This document shows, piece by piece, positions 21,543 through 33,532 of a stretch of 64,000 nt of DNA. Numbering within the stretch: the stretch's first letter is position 1; each line of letters starts with the position of its first letter. The stretch is from Basidiobolus meristosporus CBS 931.73 (lineage: Eukaryota; Basidiobolomycota; Basidiobolomycetes; Basidiobolales; Basidiobolaceae). The notes below the pieces were generated by a model. It was not told where the DNA came from and did not search any database. It worked only from the letters and a program-made list of their open reading frames with translations. The position numbers were made by a program, and so were the translations under genes. The stretch is from NCBI GenBank assembly GCA_002104905.1, contig MCFE01000303.1:1-64000 (forward strand), in the 5' to 3' direction.

Positions 21543-23433
21543 ATTTATTACACGTCAAACAACTGCGTAAGGATTGTACTAGTGTAGGGGTGGTGAAGAG
21601 ACGGGCAAATAGTTATTAGCAGAACAGAGTAATACTACAGCTATGAGCCACCGTCCAAGTTATATAGAAACCGAAATAAATCCCCTGATTTATTTAGTAT
21701 TCATTGGCCATCCTTATGGTCACACGTAGCATCTCAAAAAGTGCGGCACCTGGCTTAATTAGCTAGGCTGAGAAAAGATGAAAATGAATAGGAGTTGTGA
21801 TGACACCTTGCCCGCTCTGGGTGTGCACACATCATTGGTACTGATACCCAGCAAGCAATGAGGTCTATTCTGGAAAGAGCTAAATTCCGCTCAATGGCAG
21901 TGCTAGTCAGTAGGACTCGGCGTTAGGATAGCCATTCATCACACCTTGGTAGCGCTGTTACGAATTATGTAAGCATGAGATGCTTCTGTAAAGTGGAAGG
22001 GATCTTACCTTCAAGCCAATGGAAGGCGGTTCCTGTGGGCGTGATCGGATCTCCAGTACCATGATATTGTGGCCGGTATTTACCACAGAAATTGCACATC
22101 TCCATTGCATTTCGTGCACAGCGATTGCCAACAGGTGCACCTGACCGAACAGAAATATGCAGAATCTTCGTAGCGAGAAACTGCAGCGATGTAGAGCAAG
22201 AGACTAGCCACATTTCCCATATTTTGTGGGATCGGGATCACTCCGTCCACAAACCGGTCAGACCATGGGATAGATGACGAACACAATGCCACATGAAATC
22301 ACCACTTCATCATAGTCCATGCTGATGAATGGAATCGCAATTGACCCGGTGTGAGGATTTACCCAGCTCATGTCCTGAATCAACGACAGCATCTTCGTTG
22401 CGTCTGATATGCGACAAGTCCGTTATCTCCGCGGAGGGATTGGTGGAGCTCTAGCAGATGATGAAACCCCTGATTCGATGACTTGTCCACGCAACTCTGT
22501 CATCTACCGTTGGGGTCGCAAATGGGGGTTGTGATATTGGCAGATCGAGGTGCGCTTATGCGTAATGCTAGCAATGACAACCCTGCTGAGGCTCTGTGAT
22601 ACAATTGGGGCAACAGGAAATCGTTAGCCAAGATGGCCTGTCTCCAGCTATTGCCACTTGTGTTCGATTCACTGTGTGCCACGACCAGCAGCGGATAGAT
22701 GTTGAACAAACACAAAGGTTATTTGATCCACCATCTGCTGATGAATTTTATCCGAAGTGATCGCGTGATTCTCATATGATGCTGCAAATGGTCAGTGGGA
22801 GGGAGGGCCATTAGTAACTTCTCCGGAGATCTCTACCGGAAATTTAGAGTTCATCTTGATCTTCCCAAGGGCAGGCTCAACCCACCTCTGCATCTGAGTA
22901 GTGGAGTGTATTCTCTTTGGCCCTATGACCTCCAGGCATTCCCGGTGAATCCTGAATTTTCACAAGTCGCCCATATTCAGATTCCCAAGGCCCCTTCATT
23001 GATCCTATTGGCTGGCCGCCACCGAGAGTGACTTGCGCCATCTAATCGTTCACCTTTCTAGTGGATCACCCCTCTACCCCGATGCAAGGTGTCCGCGGCA
23101 TGGCTCATAAAATCCATCGACACGATGATCCAAGGAATTAAACACAATCGGTCTATTGGTGTGGAAGGTATACAGAAGTGCTCCAGAAGGAGGGTGCAAG
23201 CTACATACAGTAAACATACCGAACTGATCGTCGAAGTGGAGACGAAGGAATTGATAAAATGTACAGAACCAACGACAACCCGAAACTCCCCCACCCCGCT
23301 TAGCAAAGAAACCTCTATCTAGAAAAAATCAGCCTATTTAAGCATGCACCGGCTTTTCCTCTTACATTTACTAAACAACAGCTGGATGCGGATTACATAG
23401 ACTTGCGGTTCAGAAGGCTGGGTTTGTTCCCCT
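21543..23433. other. Long intergenic stretch with possible decayed coding pieces
   Basis: No intact gene. On the plus strand a frame at about 22,500-22,600 (GVVILADRGALMRNASND) and another at 22,795-23,031 recall the C-terminal part of serine beta-lactamase-like proteins, but the likeness is too weak to call. On the minus strand near 22,280-22,420 a frame reads DMSWVNPHTGSIAIPFISMD, also without a family. I see decayed sequence, not a supported gene. Confidence 0.3.
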
Positions 23434-26308
23434 TTACCAGGTGTAAGTGTTGGTACCATGAAGGTAGCTCTTCCTGTACGAACTGGCTGTATGCATGGGC
23501 TTGCTCTCTTCCGACTCGATTTCCGAGTCATATTCCGTGTCGGAGAAACTCCTCCTCATGGTAATCATACTCTTGGAATGTTTCAAGCTGGGCGCTTGCA
23601 GTGCCTCAAATGCCCTCCCACTCTCCGCAACGAACGAATTTGGCAGTGAGCGTGAGTAGAGTGGCACTTGGTCAGCTCGTGGGTTCGGATACCTCAACGT
23701 GTCGCTACTTCTACCGAGGATTTCCCTTGAGGAGCCATCGAAAGATCCGGAGATTTGGTTGGATGCACTGGCATCAGAATGGGACCGTCCTGCCTCAGAG
23801 GTGAAGACGGTGCTCGCTGCCATGAGCGAGTCCGACAACATGCTATTCTCTTGCTTCAGCTGGTGGAACCTTGACAAAGAATGCTGCCCACGGGTTAATA
23901 CGTTGGCACCTCGGAGGGAGGATGTAGCTTACCTGAAAAGCGCTCTCGCCTTGCCCACCTCCGGCACTATTTTCCGAAGTATCAAATGCATCGAACATCT
24001 TTAGCGACCCTCTGGCATCTATCAACTTGACGAACTCCCCAACGTCATCGTCATCCGGCTGGTTCGTTATAACGGACTGGAAGTAAGGGTTAGAGTCGAG
24101 CGAAATCCTTTCAAACAGACTATCAAACAGCGTACCGCTCGACTTTGTGGACGCGATGAACGTCCGCCAGCGTCGTATAGGCCATCGTTGCTCAGAAGAG
24201 ATGTGGTCCGATGACGACGCGGCAAGCCCTGTGAAGACCGGGAATCCTCTCGGGAAGTGTCTGAGTTGTAACGGTTCCCAAAAGAGGACGACAGCTTGGT
24301 TGCCCCGGTGGGCGCCTTGCCCAGGGGCAGTGGAATTGCCGCGGTGCGGGGAGTGGAGGAATTAGCATATTGTTGATGGAGGGAGGTGGTCGAGGTTTTT
24401 CTGCGAAGTCCAAGTAAGCTAGAGGAGGATGTTTCGTGGACGGAGGCGGGGGAAGTAGAAAGCGAAGGCGATTTGAATGGTGAGATCAGTGAAAGTGATG
24501 GTCGAGGTGAACGGCTATATACCGAAGAGTTCTGATTCTGAAGATCCAAGTTAATTCATCGCAGATACCACCAGCGTGTGTTGGTTGATACTAACCCAAA
24601 CTGATCGGCGGGACGAGGTTAATGGGGCTGTCCCATATATGTCAATCCGATTGTCTGCATTGCTATTCTCGTTCTCATCGATGTCGATAGGAAGCTTCCC
24701 GCTAGTGCTTGAAAGTGAACGGGCCCGGATATATTGCCTGGAACCAACGGAAGAAAAACTGGGTGAAGCCCGCTGATAGGACGGTTGCGAGAAACGGTGT
24801 CCATCACAATCAGCTATGGATAAGGAGGAACCGGTGCGAGGGGTGGACGCTAAAAACGGCCTCGGATAGTCCTCCGCTGTATTGACTGCCATACTTTTTG
24901 GCCTCGAAGAGCCATGCGACGACCGGAGCGAGCTGGTGTGGGACATCTAGCAATCAAAGTTGAAAAGCCATCCGAATGCGATCAATATAAGAAGTGTTAC
25001 CCTGTAGCTTCTGCTCTCCAGCGAACCATGGTACCTACTGCTGTCAGAGTGCTCCTGCAACTGAGAATCCATCTCCGTAGGAGAAGCAGTGAGAAAGGCC
25101 TCTTTATCGGTTGTATTGAATTTGGAGCTAAGAACCGCCTCTGGATCTTCCACACAGAAGTCGCAGTTCGACCGATATCTCACATTCAGGACGAACGAAC
25201 TATCGAAAGTAGCTCGTTAGACAAAGAGCCCCTGATGTTGCTACAAACACACAATTACCCCAGAGGCGTATCGATCGGATCGAAGGCGTGATTTGAGGTG
25301 CCTCCGTTCGAGTCCGCTTCAGAGATGGGAGTATCTTGAAATTTGCACTCTAAGTTAGTCGATCTCTCCGATGTGCTCAAACATCGGGTCCACAATACCT
25401 ATCCCGATTTCATTTTCGGGCGAAGTGGGCGCGGTCGTCAATCGGTAGCCCAACTTCAATCCTTTCAGCTTCATCTTCCGAAGCCGGCGAAACAGTCTGT
25501 ATGCGGGCAGCTGACGTACATAGGTGTAAAGAGATCGGAAGAAAACGATGGATTTTTTGTACACAACTGGGAGGTCGACAACGCTCAGGTTGATTGGTTC
25601 TCTGAGATGGAATGCAGCGTGTCAACGAGGCTTTCAAGTATAGTACGCTTCCACTCAACTTACATCAGAAACAGTTGCCATGACTCAAGAAGAATGGTCT
25701 GCTTCTTGCTGATTTTGTCGATATATTTCAGGTGGGTGCTGAGACTGCCATTCCCAACGTCAACCTTCACTTTCTGCAGTAGCTCGTCATTCAAGACCAG
25801 TATCTGTCGATGGTTCAAGTCGGCAGCGTCTAGGTATATTTCTAAGATCATAGGTGAAGGGGAGGGGGTTGACAAACAAGCGGTGCGCCAGTATTTCAAC
25901 TCGGTTTTGTACGTTTTGTGGTCTTCAAGTTCCAAATTGAACTGTAAATTGAAAGTACTTCGAATCAGTAGCTAGCCTGGAAAAGGATCCGTTGGGGGAA
26001 CCCAGAAATCTGCCAGCTTCTTACCCATTTGTTGACTTTCTTCGGGGCTATGGTGGCGTTGCTATTTGCTATTCGGGACTGCAACAGGATCTGGGTAACC
26101 TTTGTGTAGAAGTTCTGTGAAAAAGTTGGCTGTGGTTAGAGAAAGGCGATAGCCGGTGCAGGGGAAGCATACATGCCTGGACTATCTGCTCGCTCCTCTG
26201 GTTTCGTCCTGATTGTGAGGCGGCGGTACTTGCCACTGAGGGTGCATAGTCAGAAGAGGGTGGAGGCGAATCCGAAATGGGCAACGAACGATTCATTGTT
26301 TGTTTCAT
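23434..26308 (-). CDS. ATG13: Autophagy-related protein 13 (Atg13), HORMA-domain subunit of the Atg1 complex
   Basis: Ten exons by my reading: 26,177-26,308; 26,025-26,114; 25,664-25,941; 25,399-25,601; 25,259-25,349; 25,001-25,199; 24,596-24,946; 24,273-24,537; 23,933-24,228; 23,434-23,883. Phases agree at every junction and the total of 2,355 nt gives 784 residues. The N-terminal HORMA domain is clear: NFYTKVTQILLQSR, KKVNKW-FNLELED, PMILEIYLDAADL, ILLESWQLFL, then DLPVVYKKSIVFFRSLYTYVR-LPAYRL and FDPIDTPLGSFVLNVRYRSNCDFCVEDPE. The rest is Ser-rich and disordered, as in yeast Atg13, where it binds Atg1 and Atg17 under TOR control. A second conserved patch, LFDSLFERISLDSNPYFQS-VITNQPDDDDVGEFVKLID, lies near the end. 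The first intron has a GC donor (CAG|GCATGT). The eighth intron would be only 44 nt; it is needed to bring LFDSLF into frame and is the least certain junction. Confidence 0.88.
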
Positions 26309-28864
26309 TATAAGTGAAAGCACTCAATCCACATTTTCCTTCTTAGGCGTAGAGAGGTTGAAGACTTGACTAAAGGCGGGTAGGCAAATTACAAGAGTAT
26401 CAAATAGGAAATGTTGAGAGCGAAGGTCAGAATAAACAGTCCAAACCCTAAGTAGTACATGGTTTCATTTATGTATAGATTGTCTCCTTTGTTAACAATT
26501 GCAGTCAAGACCAATCACCCTATCTGTACAGCAAGTTTACTGCCACCAATCATAGCCTGTACTCTTCCCCCAACATTAACACAAACACGCCCATATCTAA
26601 CCAATTTCTGGACGAATGTACAAACATGCGGTATCCACGACCTGAGGGTTAGCTGGGAAATCATGGCTACCTGGTATGCTAGTCAACGTAATTCTTGATG
26701 ATGGGACTCTGTCGAATCGGAGCTTTTGCACCATCCAAAAGGAGTTTTCAAGCGTAGAGCTGCCCTTTGCCTCGCATATCCGGCCATTGCTAGATGAATT
26801 TCATCTAAATCTGGCCGACTAGACGTGAGTTTATGAACATGCCAGATTGCAAACGCTAAGATATGCTGCACAAGTACAAGCGCATCTTAAAAACACGAAT
26901 CAACTGGCTCTGGAATCCTCAGCCAAAAGTACTGTCCCGATAAGCGATGGGTGTACAAAGTGGCGATTTAACAAACCTGATTTGATATGGATTTGATTGA
27001 GGAATGGTGGAAAGGGTTGGGCGTGACTTTAGGGCACAGATCAAGGGGAACGGCCAGGAAAGTACCAGCTCCTTTCGGCACCTGTCCTCGAAATCCCATC
27101 AGATATTAGGACCGTCGATACTGGGGAGCTGAGCAATACGAACAGATGCTTTCACCAAATTTGATGAGCGCTGGATATGATGCGCAATCATGCTCGCAAT
27201 CACAAATAAGCCTACTGGAGCAGCCTATGATCGTGGCGGAAGGCTTGCAAAGCCCCTGCTGGCAGTGTTTCCGGATTTCATGGAATGCCTGTGCAGAAAA
27301 CCCCTCATCAAAGATATGCCAGAGATATGCGGATACTTCGGGTTCGTCCGATCACAGCACTACTCAACATGCACGACTCCGCTCGGCAAATCGAGTGGCT
27401 ATGCTGCCTCAGGCTGCCTGGAACGCGTGACTGCTACTGTCGATGTGTGTCTAAAATACAATCACTGGCATTTGCTTTTTTGGCTGTCCCTCGCTACACC
27501 ACCAAAATCGTAGTAAGCCTACGATCATGCCAGATAGCACATACACCCCCTCCCTAAAGCGTTTGTCTTGGCTTGGGTTGAATGTAAGTATGAGGTGTGG
27601 AGCAAGGACCACATTGGCGATGGCAACAGACTAGGCGCTTAGATGGTCGCATTGCTCCGTAAGGGCAACATACGCTCCACGGCTCACAAGTAACACTGGG
27701 TAGAGTTCCTTAGTTCGTGACATTAACGACGGTCAATATTCGATTGGCCATAAACATATCAGTGACGGAAATGGCGGAACGATGCGAACATCTGATGCTC
27801 TTGTGAGACGAATTTCCGTAAGGCGTATCCCTAAATCAGGATACAGCATACGAGATGGTGATTGATAGACTCAAGTGGACATGCACCCACCAACCACTGT
27901 AGCAGATCATAACCATTGGAGTACCGTTGGCGTTGATGAGATTCCATGAAGAATATCTGCAGTATTTTGGAGCGTACTCTTCCCAGGGATCGACCAAAAA
28001 AGTCGACATGCTGTGTTGAGCTTGGCATAAATTCAGCCTATGGACTGCCACTACCTGTAGCCCCTGTGGCAAATCAATGCTCAGCATTCCTAATTTCCCG
28101 CTGTGTAGCTGAACATCAGGCTGTGTGTTACCGTGCCACCAAACTACATCATGAAGTCTCGATTTTGCTAACATGATGCCATAACAAATATTGCTGGGCT
28201 GTTTTTAGGCCGTGGGTCAAGTATCCGCTTGAGAATTGTCCTTGTCATGGGCCTAGCTCTCCCCAGAGAGCAATAAGCTTTCTCCACCCCCGCATTGTCC
28301 CGAATGGCCCTGTACGGAGAAGTGAGCTATTCAGCTCCTTTGCGGTGCTGGCCTACGTTATGGTGTCCTTGGCCCTGCTGAGATAGCTTCTACAACATAA
28401 ATTAATCTGATCTCACAACCCGCTGATGTAGTAGGACGGTTTTTATGCATTCCGGAGTACATCAGCTATGAGGCTACGTGTGATATGATCGCGATCTGTG
28501 CCATGGAAGGAAGGAGAACCAATACTGGAATATTAGTGGAATGTCAGATCAATAGGTGCAGGCACCAATGACTACTTACTTATGGCCATATGAGCTATAT
28601 GAGCCAGGGGAGGATCATGCAACATAATTGGCGTGCCACAGGACTATTGTATCCAGAGGGTATTCTATTTTTTTGTGTTACTTTTTCATTTGTGCCAAAT
28701 TTGGACGAGAGTTCTCAGCACTGATCTAAAAACGCCGTCTAATCCTCTACGAATACCAAATTTTCCTCACAACTTGCATTCGTTATCACGTAGTGGAACC
28801 CTACTAGAGTTTCTTGCCATTCAGAGTCCTACCACCTAGCACGGTATTGGGCTGCCATACAACT
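26309..28864. other. Long intergenic stretch, no supported gene
   Basis: About 2.5 kb with only short frames (such as minus 26,683-26,871 and 27,836-28,174, plus 27,190-27,513). None shows a motif, and no set of exons with consistent phase emerged. The right end holds the promoter of the metalloprotease gene. Confidence 0.4.
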
Positions 28865-30300
28865 ATGTGGGGCTTATTATTGTTATGCTTGTCTTTCTTC
28901 TTCCCTTGTAATGCTGTGGTCAACGTGAAAAGAGCTCCCGACGAGCCAATATGTTACGAGAATTTGCGACCTTGGGATACTACTTCCCAGGTTCAGGTGC
29001 CTTGTAGCATGGTAGAGGCCTCAAAAATTCGAGGTGACAAGGTCTTGGCAGTTGACACTAATTCTACCATGCAGCTGAGTTTCTATTGCAGCTCAGATGA
29101 AGCAACTTGCAACAAGGTCAAGGCAACCTTTGATACAGCCTTCAAGCTCATTTTGAACGTGGTGAATCTCCAGGAGACCATCACTGTAAACGCCTCGTTT
29201 GTTCATTTTTGCAAGGAACTTGGAGAGTGCAACTCCCAATACAGAATATTGGGTATGTCTACAGGAAGATTACGATTTTTGGATATTGCTAATCAATCGA
29301 AACATTGAAGGCAGCGCAGGTCCTGCCAGAACCATGATAATGACGGACGATGATGGCCGACGAAGGTCTTTTCCTCAGGCTCTATTGAAACAACAGAAGC
29401 TCAACCGACATCCAGTTTATAGCAAGTTTGATATTACCGCGGCTTTTAATGCAGATGCTAACTTCTGGCTTCCGGTAAGTGACTATTGGTACGCTGGTAA
29501 CGAGAGTGATGGCTTACATGTTTATGCAGGCTGACGGTCGCCAAATCACCGCAAATCGGAGCGACCTTCTCTTTGTCATTGTTCACGAGCTGATCCATGG
29601 CTTGGGCCTGACCTCCTCGTGGGCAGACTATATGAACGATGTTCCACAAGTCCTAACTCCTAACATCTTGGTGTCCAACACCAAAAACTCCATCGTATTT
29701 GGCGGGTTCTTTGAGAACGCCTTCGATCGTTATCTTGTCGAATATCCATCAATGAGACCAATTACTCAGATCACTGATGAGCTGAACCAGGCCTTTGGTG
29801 GACCTGGCGCAACATTTGTGAGCGAAGCACAGTTTGTCTCGACATTCTCCGTCTCGAGCCAGTACGCGTCCGGGGTTCGACTCTTCAACCTATCAACCAC
29901 ACCCCAATCCTTGGCATTTCTACCCAAAAACAACTCCATCTCCACTGAACCGATCATCCTAGAAACCAGCTTGAAACCCTATGCCCAAGGAAGCTCTATA
30001 TCTCATTTCGACTACAAGACTTACACAAACACTGCCGACTTTCTGATGCGTTATATGGAAGATCCCGGGACAACGCTGGAGGCGACCATCAAGAAAGGGG
30101 GGAGCTACGCAGGTGGCCCTATCGGCCCGCAGCTCACAAGCATCTTGCAAACATTGGGCTACGAAATCAATCCAAACCCAAGGCCTATCTCCGAAATCAT
30201 CCCTTCGCAAAGCACGGTCAGCAGCTTCGCTACGAAGTCGTCCATCGCACCCATTCCATTGATCCTGCTAATCTTTACGATATGCCTGTACATCGGTTAA
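28865..30300 (+). CDS. Secreted, GPI-anchored HExxH zinc metalloprotease of an unassigned family
   Basis: Three exons: 28,865-29,252; 29,311-29,474; 29,530-30,300, with GT-AG introns of 58 and 55 nt; 440 residues. Residues 1-18 are a signal peptide (MWGLLLLCLSFFFPCNA). Six cysteines cluster in the first 130 residues. Residues 199-215 read FVIVHELIHGLGLTSSW, with H203, E204 and H207 as zinc ligands and catalytic base; the HELIHGLG pattern recalls metzincins, where the third ligand would be three residues further, but here that position is L or T, so the third ligand must lie elsewhere. A Ser/Thr-rich segment and a C-terminal hydrophobic tail (APIPLILLIFTICLYIG) predict a GPI anchor. A cell-surface protease is inferred; the substrate is unknown. 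Similar HELxHGLG proteins are known from other fungi as hypothetical proteins. Confidence 0.8.
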
Positions 30301-30785
30301 GCCCGTTTACCATGATGTTCCCAAACAATGCTTTGCTTAGACTTTTCTCCCAGTCACGCCTCGCTCTTTAATCGCTACTCGTAGAAGTCCCCGGTCCTCC
30401 CATCATTGTATTTTTCTCGAGTTCTCTTCCTTAATTTCTAGCAGTATTTTTGGTGAACCACTTTTGTGTAATTAAATTATCCGAAAGCATTAATGGTCGC
30501 TGATCGTCAGATCCCACCCTGGCCCTATTGATCTGCCCCCAGTTCACCAGGGGGAGAACTCTGGAAATCAGCCTGATACCTCATTCCAACCGGATCTGGT
30601 CCCTGCCGCGAAAAACCCATTTGAAGCAGGTACAGGGGCCGCGGGATTGAACCCCGAGCACTTACTATATATGTTAAAAACAAGAAAACCCACTCTCCAT
30701 GTCGGGAAGGGACAGGGTAAACAACAATGCGGGCTACCAACTTTAGTTAAGCGAGAATTGAGCTCCTGTTGAGATCGCGGAAGAA
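30301..30785. other. Convergent 3' intergenic region
   Basis: Lies between two convergent genes. It holds a GC-rich block (about 30,590-30,650) containing GGGATTGAACC, which on the minus strand mimics a tRNA B-box but has no tRNA around it. No gene seen. Confidence 0.45.
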
Positions 30786-32453
30786 CTAAAAGGCAAACCA
30801 TAGGATACAAAGGATGTATATACAAATAGAAGTGATGGCAACTTCGGCTAGCGACGAGGCGAACTCTCTGAACAAGCCGCTGAAGCTGCCTTTCGAGGTG
30901 GAGTAAATGGAATTTGCCTTGGACTTGTTCGTCCTGATTACATGCATAAGGAGAGCAATGATGGAGCAGACAAGAGCTAGGATATAGACAATGTAGATGG
31001 TGAGCTGGTTGGGTAAAAAGCAAATATCCAGAGAGTACGTGGCCTCAGGGTTTTGTGTGTTCACACCATCCGGGTTGTGCAGACTCAGTAGACCAAAGCT
31101 CGGAATCGAGTTTCCCTAGAACGCACGGTTAGAGTCACTCTCGAACCCGCAACTCAAGGTCTTACCTGTGCCCAGGAAAAGGTCCCGATCTAGGTTGGTT
31201 GACCGATGTGAAATAGATCGTTAATAGGTTAATGGCTAATCATTTTCACCCTGAATATTTTCGAACGATAGTTTACCGTGTGCTAGAACGGGTGCGTTAG
31301 AAGTCTGGACAAAGGTTGCATACATAGATCACTCAGAATTACCTCGACCGCTGTCCCTTCAGTGAAACGATGCCTATGCTCGCATTGGTCGTGGTCGTCT
31401 CCACTCAAAACCAGTACTGGTTTGACCGTGTTCAGAACGGTGTTGCTGATATCCTCCTCAATGAGGTTTTGATATTGGTAGCCTACTTTCTGTCTTATAG
31501 GAATGGGGCCATTGCGCAGCGGACCACAAGAGGCGGAATCTGGGCGGAAGAGCGGCACATGTGAAAGAAGTATCTTGGGGAGGTGGGTCTCTGCACAACC
31601 ATGATCGTTAATCTTTATTATATTCCAACCGCTGGCAGGCTGCTGGTTACCTTGGCTACTCTGCATAAGTATCTGTGCCTCCTCGGCATATTTGCTGCCT
31701 TCGTTACTAAGTGCCATAGTATTGAGAACCACAAATGAATGATTTCCGATATCGACTGAGTAGTTGATTTTCCCAAAGTTCTCAGCATATCGGGTGTAGG
31801 CATGAGGGACAGTACTATTGCCAAAGCCGATATCATGATTTCCGGCCACCGAGAATAGATAGGTGTTTGGTTTAAGGGTGGAAAATACGGAATTGAAGCG
31901 GTCAAGCTCCTCAAACCACCTATAGTATGCAGAACTGGTCAGAGGTCTACTGTCGTTACTAGATACAAATACTACTTACACTTCGTCATCGTCCCATTCA
32001 CGGCCACCATCAAACAAATCGCCAAGGTAAAAAATTACCTGTGGTTCGAGTTGGCTTTGTAGGATGCGATAGCTACGCTTCATATAAATATCTGTATAGA
32101 ATTCAACCAAACGAAGTACAAGCCCATGTTGTTTATAGGAGTACGCGTCGGTGATTTGTGGGTCAGCAATAAGCGCCATCCGGATAGGAAGTGAGCCCTG
32201 GGAATGACGTTAGGAAGCAATCAGCCTACAATTTATATAATGTGTTGCTTACTGGTGCTAAGTTCCATTCTCTCAATGTTGGCCAAGAACACGACCATAC
32301 GGCCAGATAGAAACATAGTATCTCACCGTAAAACAGGAGAAATGCCCAAAATATTTTGAGGATGTTGGGGAGTCGGAAAGAGATAGAGCCTACTGCGTTG
32401 GAAATTGGCTTCTTCAGAATTCTACCAACCCTGGGAAAGTTAACGAAACTCAT
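30786..32453 (-). CDS. Cdc1/Ted1/MPPE1-like membrane metallophosphoesterase
   Basis: Six exons: 32,253-32,453; 31,980-32,197; 31,343-31,919; 31,277-31,282; 31,166-31,189; 30,786-31,115; 1,356 nt, 451 residues, phases consistent. Metal-binding motifs of the calcineurin-like family are in order: IADPQITD, YLGDLFDGGR, VAGNHDIGFG, LLSHVPLFR and LSGDDHDQC. The DPQ and GDDHD variants are typical of fungal Cdc1 and Ted1. An N-terminal hydrophobic segment and two at the C-terminus predict an ER membrane protein. This family removes ethanolamine phosphate from the GPI-anchor glycan, a step in GPI-protein export from the ER; that role is inferred from homology. The fourth exon is only 6 nt (codes HT); it restores the E-x-T-I-x-T-F-S-W block known in the family. 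Two GPI-anchored proteins and a GPI-anchored protease lie nearby, which is probably chance. Confidence 0.88.
31277..31282 (-). other. 6-nt microexon in the phosphoesterase gene
   Basis: On the minus strand the sequence reads acceptor TTCTAG, exon CACACG, donor GTAAAC. It adds two codons (HT) between exon 3, ending in VE, and exon 5, starting IGTFSWAQ. Skipping it keeps the frame but shortens a conserved block by two residues. The flanking introns are 60 and 87 nt. Confidence 0.65.
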
Positions 32454-33180
32454 ATCTACAAGGAAGAGAATGAACAGCACTATGTTTGCAGTGATGTCGA
32501 ATAGATTAGTGCAGATCCCTCGTTATCATATCTATTCATGTTATTGGCTGGTGATCTATTGATTGGTGACTCTAAAATTACAGTGACCGGTCTTTCTATA
32601 TTTATTCCTATGAATATGTAGCTTTTCATGGGGATTAAGAATTCTTTCCCACAATAGAAGAATGCTTTTGACACGTGACCTTTATTTGTAGCTTGACACA
32701 AAATGCGTTTTCTGTATAGATTTCGAACCTATAGATGAATCGATAAATTCAAGCCCCAGATATTGACAGAATATATTTGGATTGAGTGCAATCGAGGCAA
32801 ATTTTATTAATCTTGAGCTTCAAATCCCTTCTGATCGTCGTGTTTAACTTCATTTTCTTGATGCTTAGGCTAGGAACGAAGCGATAAGCGTTTTCTTTGT
32901 GCGGCGTCAGACGGAAAGTATAATATTTAACTGTACAACCATATAAAACTCTAGACCTATGAACCATCAAATATCGAGGGGACTCTATATCCCTTCAAAA
33001 CAAGCAATCATGAAAGCCATGCTATTGTTGCGGAAGGTAAAATATTTGCAAGAGCGATGGGATTACACTTGGCTAGGCTGGGTAACAAAAAGGGTAATCT
33101 CTAGTATAGGTACACGTCTATTACTTCCTGAACTAAGGAAAGAGATCAGTCGCTAATCGATGGGATATAAAAAGAGATAC
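32454..33180. other. Intergenic, no supported gene
   Basis: AT-rich sequence between two minus-strand genes; promoter of the phosphoesterase on the left part. No coding signal in the short frames. Confidence 0.45.
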
Positions 33181-33532
33181 CTACACTGTCGCACTCTCTT
33201 CTGGAGTATTATCCAGTACTTTGGCATCGATGGTTGTTTCTTGCTTAAGAATTTCATCTCCTTTCAAGCGTTTGAAGATCTCGACCACAGATATAGCTTT
33301 CGTGACAGCATTTCCTTTGGCTAGGAAAAGGATGGATTCATGTTTCTTTTCCTGGTGGAAAGAACTCTTGTTTACTACGAAGAGGTGATCAGGACAATGG
33401 TCTTCATATGGGTACCTCTAATAGTTTGGTGGCGTAAGAGATGTAGCTTTTGATTTTGCCATGCGAAGTGATGTGAATCTCGTTTTCCTTGCGTAGACCA
33501 AGGATCTGGGCTTTTGAGTGAACGTCTGACAT
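33181..33532 (-). CDS. Alba-domain protein, likely Rpp25/Pop6-like RNase P/MRP subunit
   Basis: Two exons, 33,416-33,532 and 33,181-33,351, with a 64-nt GT-AG intron; 95 residues. Exon 1 gives MSDVHSKAQILGLRKENEIHITSHGKIKSYISYATKLLE, in which NEIxITSxGKIKxYISYA is the opening of the Alba fold in Rpp25-like proteins. Exon 2 gives ESILFLAKGNAVTKAISVVEIFKRLKG, matching the second half (LxAxGxAIxKAVxVxEIxKRR). Alba proteins of this group bind RNA as heterodimers in RNase P and RNase MRP (Pop6-Pop7 in yeast, Rpp25-Rpp20 in animals). The protein is short with a small C-terminal tail. A plain cytoplasmic Alba RNA-binding role is the alternative. The start at ATG 33,532 fits the family; upstream codons in frame start from TTG and lack similarity. 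Confidence 0.78.

Noticed and set aside
22080-23031. Possible decayed serine beta-lactamase-like gene
   Set aside because: Only short, weak similarities (GVVILADRGALM and a C-terminal-like stretch) in broken frames; no SxxK or YxN motif seen.
26309-28864. Several frames that could be exons of a missed gene
   Set aside because: No combination with consistent splice phase and recognisable domain was found.
30560-30690. tRNA-like B-box (GGTTCAATCCC on the minus strand)
   Set aside because: T-stem has a mismatch and there is no acceptor stem, D-arm or anticodon arm in the right positions.
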